Positions 23,852-31,513 of a DNA stretch of 64,000 nucleotides are shown here, piece by piece (position 1 is the first letter of the stretch; each line of letters opens with the position of its first letter). A model generated the notes under the pieces. The model worked only from the letters and a program-made list of their open reading frames with translations, had not been told where the DNA came from and ran no database searches. The translations under genes and the position numbers were made by a program. This DNA comes from a virus, in IMG/VR virus record IMGVR_UViG_3300033146_002139, positions 1 through 64,000 of that record, one strand, 5' to 3'.

Positions 23852-23880
23852 ATTATAGGTAGATTTTTCTTTAATGTCAA
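23852..23880 (-). promoter_or_regulatory. consensus leftward promoter
   Basis: TTGACA at 23880-23875, a 17-bp spacer and TATAAT at 23857-23852: a perfect sigma70 match. Transcription would start near 23845 and run through the structured RNA into the early operon. Confidence 0.8.
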
Positions 23881-24650
23881 GTTTTATTTTTAATTATCTT
23901 TGGTCTTGCCTTGTATCTTGCTATTATTTGGTTATATACAGACTACTAGACTTTAAAAGTATTGTATTATATTGCTATATATCTTGTATCTTACTATTAT
24001 TATATAAGTTAGCTATAATAATCTGGGGTTTAGCTATGGAATGTTGTATATGCTTGTTATTATGATAGTTAGAGTTATAAACTTGTATTTGTTTAGGTTT
24101 ACTTTATACTTTGTGATTTTTTTTTTATTTTTACAAATAGTTTATACTCTAAAGTCTTAATATTTGGTATTTTAAAGCTATATATTAGACTTTAAAATAT
24201 ATTATGATAGTTAGCTTTAGATTGTAGCTATATTGTAGTAAATAGCTTTAAAATAGTGTTTATTTTATAGCTATATTGTAGCTAGAATTTGACCTGGTTT
24301 TTTAACTTAAATTTTAGACTTGTTTTATATATCTATATTCTACCTATATATATAAAGATAGGACGGCTTGGACTGAATGGGACAGGGTAAATTTTACTGT
24401 AATATTTGTAGCTAAATGCGTAATATTACCCTAGTTCGAAAAGCTCATATGAACAAATCCAAGTTAGGCTGTAGTAGAAAGCTAATGAATTATCATTTTC
24501 CCAAAATAGGCAAAAGTTGAATTACCAATATCTGAAATTTAAAAAAAAGAATATTTGACCCTGTTGAACAATATCGACTTTTATCTCTTTAGTTGTTAAT
24601 CAAAGCCAAAAAATAATTGTCTTGTCGTTTGGATATCCATTCGCCCTTTA
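23881..24650. other. AT-rich repeat zone, candidate origin or control region
   Basis: No credible gene. Short direct repeats include CTTGTATCTTRCTATTATT at 23910-23928 and 23983-24001 (one mismatch), and AGCTATATTGTAG at 24226-24238 and 24269-24281, among many AGCTATA and GACTTTAAAA variants. It sits exactly between the divergent transcription units, as phage origins often do. No DnaA-box-like set was recognised. Confidence 0.4.
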
Positions 24651-24654
24651 GCTT

Positions 24655-24682
24655 TTGACTTAAATCCCCTAAGTAGTATAAT
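24655..24682 (+). promoter_or_regulatory. rightward promoter
   Basis: TTGACT, a 16-bp spacer and TATAAT: near-consensus. Two weaker candidates follow (TTGACA at 24691 and TTGACC at 24739), so rightward transcription may start from a small tandem set. Confidence 0.65.
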
Positions 24683-24919
24683 GTGATGCCTTGACACAAA
24701 AGTCCTTGTTTACTACCTCTTTACCCCTTTAAAACGGTTTGACCTTAACTATATACTTAAAGATACATATAAATTCATATGCGGATGTGCCCGTGGGTTT
24801 ATGTTTGTGAACTTAAGTTTAAGAAGACCCTTCAGTATCTTAGGTTTAGGAGGTATTTCTATTATTAGTTTGTAATCCCTACTTACATATCGCTTTTAAC
24901 TCTTAGGAACTTTAAATTA

Positions 24920-24997
24920 TAATAATCTTATAGATTTTATAATTAATATTATATATATATATTTATATTATATATTAATACTTAATAAAGATTATTA
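24920..24997. repeat. AT-rich inverted repeat
   Basis: TAATAATCTT (24920-24929) and AAGATTATTA (24988-24997) are a perfect 10-bp inverted repeat flanking an almost pure A+T stretch of alternating TA. It could extrude as a cruciform or act as an unwinding element. The rest of 24683-25055 shows no gene. Confidence 0.5.
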
Positions 24998-25055
24998 ATA
25001 ACGTGCGACGCGTAGGGGTAGTCTTCTAACATATTTTTGCCGTTATAGAAAATAC

Positions 25056-25083
25056 TTGACTAAACCGGATATTTTTATAATAT
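25056..25083 (+). promoter_or_regulatory. rightward promoter for the HNH gene
   Basis: TTGACT (25056-25061), a 16-bp spacer and TAATAT (25078-25083), 17 bp before the HNH start codon. Confidence 0.6.
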
Positions 25084-25100
25084 TGTATTTGGAGGTGTTT

Positions 25101-25634
25101 ATGAAATACGAATTATACATTACCAAGAAGAAAGCATCAATTAAAGAATTAGATTTAGTTGTTACCGGAGAAGATAGAAATAGCAATATCCGGAGAATTA
25201 TTTTACAGGCTTGCAAAAGAAGAGGCAAAAAGATTACAATACTTTCGCCGTTAAAGAGAATCTACTTTAGCCTGATTAAGGATGGAGATACAGTTGAGCT
25301 TCGTAATTTTAAAAAGCTATACAAAGAGAGATTTGAAATAGTTTTCTCAAAAGAGCTTAACGAGAAGTTTTACAACAGCAGCAAGAAAAACAATAGCTTT
25401 AAGAAAGCGATGCAGATTTATTACAAATCGAAACAGTGGAAACTGAAACGGCAAAAAATTTTAAATCGAGATAAAGGAATTTGTCAAGAATGCGGCGAGA
25501 TTGGAAATACCGTCCACCATTTAACCTACAAAAATTTTAAAAAAGAACAGCCAAAAGATTTAGTCTGCTTATGCAAAAAGTGCCACGATAAAATACATCG
25601 GAATAAATTCAACAAAAGAACGGTAAAAAAATAA
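25101..25634 (+). CDS. HNH endonuclease
   Basis: 177 residues from ATG 25101, with GGAGG 5-6 nt upstream; the longer frame from 25056 overlaps the promoter. The C-terminal HNH domain (about 125-172) shows CQECGEIGNTVHHL, then DLVCLCKKCHDKIHR: zinc Cys pairs around the HH and a terminal H. The basic N-terminal 110 residues are unrecognised. Phage HNH proteins near the packaging genes can assist terminase; a free-standing homing enzyme is the alternative. Confidence 0.85.
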   Translation: MKYELYITKKKASIKELDLVVTGEDRNSNIRRIILQACKRRGKKITILSPLKRIYFSLIKDGDTVELRNFKKLYKERFEIVFSKELNEKFYNSSKKNNSFKKAMQIYYKSKQWKLKRQKILNRDKGICQECGEIGNTVHHLTYKNFKKEQPKDLVCLCKKCHDKIHRNKFNKRTVKK

Positions 25635-25722
25635 AAGTACCGTAGACTTGTCTAAAAAATTACGATTCCGTAGCTAAGAAACGAAACAAATCAAATTAGA
25701 TGCAAAAAAAGTAATAAAAGTA

Positions 25723-25751
25723 TTGACTAAAACGAAAGTTGGTGTTATCTT
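25723..25751 (+). promoter_or_regulatory. promoter before the tRNA cluster
   Basis: TTGACT, a 17-bp spacer and TATCTT, about 48 bp before tRNA-Asn. Fits separate expression of tRNAs and the small genes among them. Confidence 0.6.
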
Positions 25752-25799
25752 TAGAACAGTACGAAACTTGAGGATATAATCGGTTTAGCGATACTAAAT

Positions 25800-25872
25800 G
25801 AAGGTGTAGCTGAATTGGTTCAGCACTGAGCTGTTAACTCAGGGCATGTAGGTTCAAATCCTATCGCCTTCG
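25800..25872 (+). tRNA. tRNA-Asn (GUU)
   Basis: A full cloverleaf: acceptor GAAGGTG/CGCCTTC, D-arm GCTGAATTGGTTCAGC, anticodon arm CTGAG-CTGTTAA-CTCAG, T-arm with GTTCAAATC. Anticodon GTT. CCA is not encoded. Confidence 0.93.
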
Positions 25873-25887
25873 CAAATAGGGAGCAAT

Positions 25888-26214
25888 ATGGCAATTAACG
25901 GCAGTTTTACATATAACTTTAATCAGAGCAATATACATGAGCAAATGTTTAATTCCGGTCCGCAAGCAGCTCCACAAGAAGTTCCTGAAGTTCCTAAGAC
26001 TCAACAGAAGTCAGGATTTATTGGTATAGAAAAGCTTAAAGTTTGTGCAAATAATAGCATTGCAAATTCTATGTTTGGCAGAGTTGCCGATGGAAGGAAA
26101 TTTGCCTTTTATTTAGACAAGGAAATACATGCACTTGGAATAAGACCCAAGATTTGCACGATAACACTAAATACTAAAAAGAATGGCTTCCAAATAGATG
26201 GGCAAAAGCTATAA
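25888..26214 (+). CDS. hypothetical protein
   Basis: 108 residues, SD AGGGAG. Pro/Gln-rich segment at about 28-48 (PQAAPQEVPEVPKTQQ), then a globular part FGRVADGRKFAFYLDKEIHAL. Lies between tRNA-Asn and the Cys-motif gene. Unknown. Confidence 0.68.
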   Translation: MAINGSFTYNFNQSNIHEQMFNSGPQAAPQEVPEVPKTQQKSGFIGIEKLKVCANNSIANSMFGRVADGRKFAFYLDKEIHALGIRPKICTITLNTKKNGFQIDGQKL

Positions 26215-26246
26215 CTTATAACGGAAATAAAGTTTCAGGAGGAGTA

Positions 26247-26459
26247 TTGAAAGACGAAAAGCCAGTAAAGGATTCAACTGAAAAAATAAGCTCACCTAAT
26301 TGTCAGTCGTGTGTTTATTTTGTTTCAGGGACATTCGCTAATACAGAGTGTCCATTTACAAGATTTGTTTCAGAGGTCGGAGGATACAGAGTTGTATTTC
26401 CTAGGCTAGATTGGAATAAGTCAAAAGATTTTTGTTCTAAATTTTCTTCAGGGGACTAA
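26247..26459 (+). CDS. small Cys-motif protein, TTG start
   Basis: 70 residues from TTG 26247 with AGGAGG 6 nt upstream. C-x2-C-x2-F...CPF-x-RF...VVFPRLDW...DFC-x-KF is shared with the gene at 27311-27613, so the two are paralogues flanking the tRNA cluster. Likely one four-Cys metal site. Confidence 0.72.
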   Translation: MKDEKPVKDSTEKISSPNCQSCVYFVSGTFANTECPFTRFVSEVGGYRVVFPRLDWNKSKDFCSKFSSGD

Positions 26460-26466
26460 AAAAGTA

Positions 26467-26540
26467 TACATCCGTAGCTCAGTGGTAGAGCAAGACACTT
26501 TAATGTCGAGGTCGATAGTTCAACTCTATCGGGTGTACCA
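26467..26540 (+). tRNA. tRNA, Lys-like or UUA-reading, atypical
   Basis: Canonical D-arm AGCTCAGTGGTAGAGC, T-arm GATAG-TTCAACT-CTATC and encoded CCA. The anticodon arm is GACA-CTTTAA-TGTC with a six-base loop. Aligned on U33 it reads TTA (ochre); restoring one T gives TTT (Lys). The acceptor is also one base short or shifted (TACATCC/GGGTGTA). Both missing bases would sit in homopolymers, so a sequencing indel is possible. Confidence 0.7.
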
Positions 26541-26613
26541 GGGGATGTAACTCAGTTGGTAGAGTACTTGGTTTGCAACCAAGAAGTCAAGGGTTCGAAA
26601 CCCTTCATCTCCA
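26541..26613 (+). tRNA. tRNA-Ala (UGC)
   Basis: Acceptor GGGGATG/CATCTCC with the G3-U70 pair that identifies tRNA-Ala. Anticodon arm CTTGG-TTTGCAA-CCAAG (TGC); T-arm AAGGG-TTCGAAA-CCCTT. It starts one base after the CCA of the preceding tRNA. Confidence 0.92.
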
Positions 26614-26625
26614 TAACGAAATTAT

Positions 26626-26697
26626 TGCGGGACATATCGATGGTCGATTGTCGGGCTCATAACCCGAAGGTTGGAGGTTCAATTCCTTCTCCCGCTA
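26626..26697 (+). tRNA. tRNA-Met (CAU), initiator type
   Basis: Anticodon arm TCGGG-CTCATAA-CCCGA has the three G-C pairs diagnostic of initiator tRNA, the loop is CTCATAA, and position 1-72 is mismatched (T-T) next to GCGGGA/TCCCGC. These are the known fMet identity elements. The D-loop is short. CCA is not encoded. Confidence 0.85.
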
Positions 26698-26735
26698 CTA
26701 AGAAGTATAACACTTAACAATACAAGGAGAAGTAA

Positions 26736-27170
26736 ATGTTTTTATTTAACTACACTAATAAAAAAGGGGAAGTTTTTAATTACAAACTTTCCAGTACCAA
26801 TCATTTGACCGTAATGGGAAATATGTTAAAATTTCACACTGGTTTTAGTGTGGTGCATATTGACTTCGCTGGAGACTTACATGCTCAAAAAGCATATGAG
26901 ACAATAATGAATAGTAAGAATAAGGTTTCATTTAAAATGCCAGGAGTTTCTGACGCAGACGAAATTGCAAAAGCTAAAAAACTAGCAGAGAGTGCCGCAG
27001 CTAATCTAAAAAAGATTCAAGATGAAGAAACTGTTGCCGAAAAAGCTAAAAAAGATATTGCCGATGCAAAAGCAAAAGCTGAAAAAGAAAAAAAAGAGAA
27101 AGTTGAAGCTGACCTTGAAAAAGTAACAGCAGAAGTTAAAAAGAAACCGTCAAAGAAAAGTAAGAAGTAG
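26736..27170 (+). CDS. hypothetical protein with charged coiled-coil tail
   Basis: 144 residues, SD AAGGAGAAG. About 1-70 form a small globular part (FLFNYTNKKGEVFNYKL, FSVVHIDFAGDLHAQKAYE). From about 75 on it is an Ala/Lys/Glu helix ending in KKPSKKSKK. Unknown; the tail could bind nucleic acid. The following 27171-27310 has a TTGACA without a matching -10. Confidence 0.68.
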   Translation: MFLFNYTNKKGEVFNYKLSSTNHLTVMGNMLKFHTGFSVVHIDFAGDLHAQKAYETIMNSKNKVSFKMPGVSDADEIAKAKKLAESAAANLKKIQDEETVAEKAKKDIADAKAKAEKEKKEKVEADLEKVTAEVKKKPSKKSKK

Positions 27171-27310
27171 TATAGATTATAAAGCTATTATGTCATGTTT
27201 AACAGGTAAAAAACTTGACACAATAATATAAATTTGGACTCTTAGAGTGATTCTGGTTTGTCCATCCGGAAAATTTCAAATCGCTCTTTGTTTAAATAGA
27301 GAAGGTGGAT

Positions 27311-27613
27311 ATGAGTAAAAAAGTTAAAACATGCGAGAATTGCGACTTGTTTGATGTTCATAATTTTGGCGACAGGGATTGTCCTTTCGTGTCTTTCAAT
27401 GGATTGTCCGGAAGATATGTACAAGTCCTCCCTATCGGAAATAAATGGGATATTAAAAAAGACAACTGTACTAAGTGGAAAAAACTTGAAGATACCAAGA
27501 AAAAAGGTGAAGTTATTGTAAATTCATTTAAAACTGAAATTGTAGCATCAAAGACAACAAAGATGAGAAACACCGATGTTGTTGTTGGAGCTGTAATACA
27601 AAGAGCTAAATAG
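27311..27613 (+). CDS. Cys-motif protein, paralogue of 26247-26459
   Basis: 100 residues from ATG 27311 (SD GAAGG). CENCDLF...CPFVSF...GRYVQVLPIGNKWD...DNCTKW repeats the C-x2-C / CPF / P...W / C-x-K pattern of 26247-26459, with an extra basic tail of about 40 residues. Confidence 0.72.
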   Translation: MSKKVKTCENCDLFDVHNFGDRDCPFVSFNGLSGRYVQVLPIGNKWDIKKDNCTKWKKLEDTKKKGEVIVNSFKTEIVASKTTKMRNTDVVVGAVIQRAK

Positions 27614-27621
27614 GAATATCT

Positions 27622-27954
27622 ATGATAACAGAACATAAACAAAAACCAGGAATTTGTTACGAATGTGACGAGAAGTTTCTGAAAGATGAAAAATTAAAGT
27701 ACAAGTCAAATAAAATCTTTCACGAGAATTGCTATAAAGTATTTGTAAGTAGAACAAACGGAAGACCATTTCCTTGTCCAAAGTGTAATTCTAAGGATAA
27801 GGACAACAATTTAATGTCTCAAATAGGTTCTAAAACTATGGAATGTGATTTGTGTAGTGGATTTGGCTTCGTTAAAGACAAGATGTCAATCATACATAAT
27901 GATGAGGTGCTTTTTTATAAAGGAAAAGAATCTGGAAAAATAGTAAAACTATGA
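27622..27954 (+). CDS. zinc-finger protein
   Basis: 110 residues. CYECDEKFLKDEKL...HENCYKVF is a LIM/HNH-like four-ligand knuckle. CPKCNSKDKDNNLM followed by ECDLCSGFGFV is a DnaJ-like CxxCxGxG ribbon. Probably binds two zinc ions. Overlaps the next gene by 4 bp. Confidence 0.72.
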   Translation: MITEHKQKPGICYECDEKFLKDEKLKYKSNKIFHENCYKVFVSRTNGRPFPCPKCNSKDKDNNLMSQIGSKTMECDLCSGFGFVKDKMSIIHNDEVLFYKGKESGKIVKL

Positions 27955-28154
27955 GCCGAATAAAAAAAGAAGAGCCCATAAAAGAGGGGGCTACCGTTAA
28001 GTGTTCGTCTTGCGAAGCAGTCGGAAGATATGATAACAATGACACTATAACGAATAAATACCCCAATTCTGTATGGTTTGATAAGTTCGAGAATAGGTGG
28101 GTCTGTCATAAATGTTGGCTGTCAGACTATACTTTTATAAAGGTGGCTTTATAA
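27951..28154 (+). CDS. small zinc-binding protein
   Basis: 67 residues. KCSSCEAVGRY and WVCHKCWLSDY give two CxxC pairs about 30 residues apart. Starts in the overlap ATGA with the preceding gene. Confidence 0.7.
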   Translation: MSRIKKEEPIKEGATVKCSSCEAVGRYDNNDTITNKYPNSVWFDKFENRWVCHKCWLSDYTFIKVAL

Positions 28155-28226
28155 ATCTAAAAAATGAGAAAAAGAGATATTTTCGAAATTTTTTGGGCTA
28201 GCGCCCAACAATACTAGGAGAAGAAG

Positions 28227-28436
28227 ATGAGCGTAATCGGCAAAACAAAAATAAAGGCAAATCCTATGGATGTAACTCCTGCGGAACTAAAAAAAGTTCT
28301 TGATATGAAAAAAGTGGTTGACAGTACCTACACGCTTGCCGATTGTTTTAAAGTTCTTAAGATGAAAAAATTCCATGTAGATGATTCTATAAGACATATC
28401 AAAGGCTTAGAAGGTTCACCTGTTATAGTATGTTAA
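28227..28436 (+). CDS. hypothetical small basic protein
   Basis: 69 residues, SD AGGAGAAG. Helical, PAELKKVLDMKKVVDSTYTL. Unknown. Confidence 0.66.
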   Translation: MSVIGKTKIKANPMDVTPAELKKVLDMKKVVDSTYTLADCFKVLKMKKFHVDDSIRHIKGLEGSPVIVC

Positions 28437-28445
28437 AGGGAAAAT

Positions 28446-28637
28446 ATGAAACTCATAGGAAGAAAGAGACGAAAAATAAATGATGGCATTAGCTATCCCT
28501 ATATAGAAAAAACTCCTATAGAAATAGATTGCCCATGCTGTAGCATACAAACTACAATAAGAATTAACAAGGATAAGTTAGCTGACTATATCAATTGTCC
28601 TAATTGTGGTGTAAAAATAGACATATCTGAGGAATGA
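28446..28637 (+). CDS. small zinc-ribbon protein
   Basis: 63 residues. IDCPCCSIQTTIRI...INCPNCGVKIDI is a classic zinc-ribbon pair (CPxC ... CPNCG). Adjacent small genes also carry Cys pairs, suggesting a set of metal-binding regulators. Confidence 0.73.
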   Translation: MKLIGRKRRKINDGISYPYIEKTPIEIDCPCCSIQTTIRINKDKLADYINCPNCGVKIDISEE

Positions 28638-28727
28638 TAAATAATAGGTCATATATGGTCTATAAAGTCAAATAAGTCAAGATAAGAGGTCAATAGTGAG
28701 CTTTTATTGTATAAAAACATATAAAAT

Positions 28728-28800
28728 GGTCTATTGGTATAGTGGTTATTACGCCCGCCTGTCACGTGGGAAATCGCCAGTTCGAGCCTGGCATAGACCG
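28728..28800 (+). tRNA. tRNA-Asp (GUC)
   Basis: Acceptor GGTCTAT/ATAGACC, anticodon arm CCCGC-CTGTCAC-GTGGG (GTC), T-arm GCCAG-TTCGAGC-CTGGC, discriminator G. CCA is not encoded. Confidence 0.92.
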
Positions 28801-28811
28801 CAGGAGTTTTA

Positions 28812-28913
28812 ATGGAAAGTAAAACTCTAGTATTATCTATATTATCAGTATTGTTTATTGGAACTATACTTAATGTTCTTTATGAACGATGGAAAAATAA
28901 AAATCACCTATAA
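28812..28913 (+). CDS. 33-residue membrane peptide
   Basis: ATG 28812 with AGGAG 5 nt upstream. TLVLSILSVLFIGTILNVLY is one membrane helix with a basic tail. Followed at 28923 by a 10-codon frame with its own SD, which is probably not a functional gene. Confidence 0.5.
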   Translation: MESKTLVLSILSVLFIGTILNVLYERWKNKNHL

Positions 28914-28974
28914 GGAGAATGTATGGTAAAAATAAAAGGAGGCTTCCGATTGTAAAACTACAACGGAGGTTTAA

Positions 28975-29208
28975 ATGGCATCAAGACGTAAATTCGAGTT
29001 GAATGATAAAATGAAGAGGAGAGACTTCTCTTTATCACTAGGAAGAGGTTTTCGAGGAACTAGCTGTCCAAGGTGGTGGAGAAAGAAGTATAAGAATCAA
29101 GCCAAGACTATTGTACACAGGCATATTATGAATGTATCAAGAGGTCTTGAAGATGATAAGTCGCTTCCAGGAAACCACAGACATGTAGGTAGCTGGGATT
29201 GGTGGTAA
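28975..29208 (+). CDS. small basic protein
   Basis: 77 residues, SD CGGAGG. Arg/Lys/His/Trp-rich (GTSCPRWWRKKYKNQAKTIV, ending SWDWW). Likely nucleic-acid binding by charge alone; family unknown. Confidence 0.66.
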   Translation: MASRRKFELNDKMKRRDFSLSLGRGFRGTSCPRWWRKKYKNQAKTIVHRHIMNVSRGLEDDKSLPGNHRHVGSWDWW

Positions 29209-29370
29209 ATAAAGTAAAAGTATAGGTAGTTAAAAGTAGCAGTACTTTTAAAAATTGACGGTTACAGTTTAGTACCGCTTTCGATGAGAGCCGAGTGTCC
29301 GAGCCTAAAAACACTCTATGACTTAGGGGCGTGGATAGAAATGCTCAAATATAAACACTATACTTTAATA
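29209..29370 (+). other. non-coding stretch with alternative hairpins
   Basis: GAGTGT/ACACTC and CCTAA/TTAGG overlap around 29290-29325, and GGGCGT/ATGCTC follows. The start (GTGTCCGAGC) recalls a serine-type tRNA, but no T-arm is present. A decayed tRNA is possible. Confidence 0.25.
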
Positions 29371-29443
29371 TGCTTCTCTAACTCAACGGTAGAGTATCTC
29401 ACCTGTGATGAGAAGGTTGGGAGTTCAAATCTCTCGGGAGCAC
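29371..29443 (+). tRNA. tRNA, anticodon UGU (Thr) or GUG (His)
   Basis: Acceptor TGCTTCT/GGGAGCA, D-arm ACTC-AACGGTA-GAGT, T-arm GGGAG-TTCAAAT-CTCTC. The anticodon arm TCTCA-CCTGTGA-TGAGA pairs perfectly but puts C at position 33 with TGT. Shifting by one gives TGTG with GTG and a broken stem. One extra base separates acceptor and D-arm, as in the tRNA at 26467. Confidence 0.75.
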
Positions 29444-29534
29444 GAAATTATATAGCTATAAAAATAAAAATTATTTTTCTTGAAATAAAGCTTATTATTA
29501 GTTATTTTGTAAAATACAATATCTTGGAGAGTTA

Positions 29535-30278
29535 ATGGAATTAGATAGAGTTTACAACTCAGATTGTTTAGTTGGGATGAAAAAAATAAAAGATAGCAGT
29601 GTTTCGCTTATACTTCAAGACCCTCCGTATAATACGACTTCGTGTGATTGGGAGTGGGATATTATGACCAAAATAGATGAATTTTGGAATGAATGGTGGA
29701 GAATATTAAAAGACGATGGGGTTATTGTAATGACAGCATCTCAACCATTTACAACGGATTTAATAAACAGCCAAAGAAAAAACTTTAAATATGAATGGAT
29801 TTGGGAAAAATCTATGGGCGGTGGGTTTTTACTAGCAAACAAGATACCCTTAAAAAGACATGAAAATATACTTGTTTTTTATAAAAAACCAGGAACATAC
29901 AACCAACAAAAAACAAAGGGTAAGGCCTATTCTGCTACAAATAAAAGCGGTGGTGGAATGATTGGAAAAGATTCTGCTAAAGTCGGTGGTTTTAAAACCG
30001 TAAATAATGGAGACAGATGCCCTACGACAGTACTTCAATATAAAAGCGAAACCGGACTTCATCCAACACAGAAGCCGGTTTCTTTGTTTCGGTATTTAAT
30101 TCAAACATACTCTAATAAAGGGGATATTGTTTTTGACGGATTTATGGGTTCGGGAACCACAGCAGTATCCGCTATAACAGAAGATAGAAGATATATCGGA
30201 TTTGAATTGGGAAGAGAGAATTATGGGATAGTCCAAAAAAGGATTAAGGATGCGAATAAACTAAGAGGAAAGAAATGA
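29535..30278 (+). CDS. site-specific DNA methyltransferase
   Basis: 247 residues, SD GGAGAG. Catalytic motif IV DPPY at residues 29-32, and motif I FDGFMGSGTTAV near residue 200 with TQKPVSLFRYL before it. This order (IV before I) is the beta class of N6-adenine/N4-cytosine methyltransferases. It probably methylates phage DNA to evade restriction. Overlaps the ParB-fusion gene by 4 bp. Confidence 0.92.
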   Translation: MELDRVYNSDCLVGMKKIKDSSVSLILQDPPYNTTSCDWEWDIMTKIDEFWNEWWRILKDDGVIVMTASQPFTTDLINSQRKNFKYEWIWEKSMGGGFLLANKIPLKRHENILVFYKKPGTYNQQKTKGKAYSATNKSGGGMIGKDSAKVGGFKTVNNGDRCPTTVLQYKSETGLHPTQKPVSLFRYLIQTYSNKGDIVFDGFMGSGTTAVSAITEDRRYIGFELGRENYGIVQKRIKDANKLRGKK

Positions 30279-31498
30279 GCAATAAAATAGAAATAACTTG
30301 TGATGCAAAAGAATTTTTTGATATAATGGAATTTACAGAGCTTCAAGGGTCGTTAAAAGAATTATCCGATGATTCTTATGAAAGATTAAAAGCTAGTATT
30401 CTTGAGTTTGGATTTGCCTTTCCTGTATTATATTGTAATATAGAAGAAGAGAAGTATATTATGGATGGACATGGTAGAATAGCAACTACGAAAAGAATGA
30501 TGCTAGAGGGCTATGAAATTGGAAACCTACCTGCATCCGAGATATATGCAAAAGATAAAATAGAAGCTAAGAAGAAACTTTTGGCACTAAACTCACGTTA
30601 TGGTGAAATGACAATGCAAGGTTTCGATGATTTTATTAAAGAAGATGGTGCTGAGATTGATATAGAAGAAATAGATTTTTTTCAACCTGGAGATTTCGAG
30701 CTTGAAGATTACCTAGACGACTACTCTATTGAAATCCCAGATATAGAGATAGATGAAGAGGGTAAGGACGAAGAAACTGAAGAGGTAGAAGAGGATAAAG
30801 TAGAGGATGTTGTTATAAAGTATGGTGATTTAATAAAACTAGGTAAACACATGGTTTTATGTGGAAATCCTAAAGAAGCTGATGATGTTGCAAAAGTAAC
30901 AATTAAAGATGTTGATGCTGTAATATCTGAGATTCCTAAGAATTTAAAGTCTGCAAATGCTTATACCGATTATTTGTCTATTATTCCTTTAAAAGAAAAA
31001 AATAACATATATATGTTTATACCTGATTCAGATGTTAAGTTAGTTTTAGAATCTTTCGATACTTGTGAAATAACACTTGACTCATTCTTGGTTTGGGTTA
31101 AGAATAATCACGAAAATAGCAAAAAAGATTATGCTATAAAACATAGTCTTATAGCATACGGATGGAAAGGTGCTCATAAGTTTTACGGTGATTTCGCAAC
31201 AACAGTATTTGAGTTTTCTCAGCCAATTAGAAAAAATGCAGTATCAAAAAAACCTGACGAGTTAATTTGCCAATTAATTATAGATGGAACTCCTGACGGA
31301 GGTGTAGTTTATGACGGTATTGGTGGGGTTGGAGATACATTGATAGCCTGTGAAGAGACTGGTAGAGTGTGTGCTTTAATTGAAAAAGACCAAGCTAATA
31401 TTCAAAAACTTATAAACAGATATGTTGATAAGACAGAAAGTTTTAATATTACCATCAATGGTAAAAAAGTTAATTGGATGGAATTCAAGAAATCTTAA
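30275..31498 (+). CDS. ParB-domain protein fused to a degenerate methyltransferase
   Basis: 407 residues. Residues about 20-130 form a ParB/Srx-like N domain (FAFPVLYCN...YIMDGHGRI). An acidic linker lies at about 150-178. Residues about 180-400 have the layout of phage ParB-methylases (GDLIKLGKHMVLCGNPKEAD; DGIGGVGDTLIACEETGR). The expected DPPY is replaced by SEIP (AVISEIPKNL), so catalysis is unlikely while the SAM-site loop looks retained. It may regulate or target the intact methylase next door. Confidence 0.82.
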   Translation: MSNKIEITCDAKEFFDIMEFTELQGSLKELSDDSYERLKASILEFGFAFPVLYCNIEEEKYIMDGHGRIATTKRMMLEGYEIGNLPASEIYAKDKIEAKKKLLALNSRYGEMTMQGFDDFIKEDGAEIDIEEIDFFQPGDFELEDYLDDYSIEIPDIEIDEEGKDEETEEVEEDKVEDVVIKYGDLIKLGKHMVLCGNPKEADDVAKVTIKDVDAVISEIPKNLKSANAYTDYLSIIPLKEKNNIYMFIPDSDVKLVLESFDTCEITLDSFLVWVKNNHENSKKDYAIKHSLIAYGWKGAHKFYGDFATTVFEFSQPIRKNAVSKKPDELICQLIIDGTPDGGVVYDGIGGVGDTLIACEETGRVCALIEKDQANIQKLINRYVDKTESFNITINGKKVNWMEFKKS

Positions 31499-31513
31499 TA
31501 GCAGGAATAGTCC

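Noticed and set aside
23874-24065. Rightward 63-codon hydrophobic frame
   Set aside because: It overlaps the consensus leftward promoter, has no SD and lies in AT-rich repeats, where Tyr/Leu/Ile-rich frames arise by chance.
27215-27240. Promoter from TTGACA at 27215
   Set aside because: No acceptable -10 hexamer at 16-18 bp.
29284-29535. Rightward 83-codon frame
   Set aside because: It runs through the tRNA at 29371-29443 and lacks an SD.
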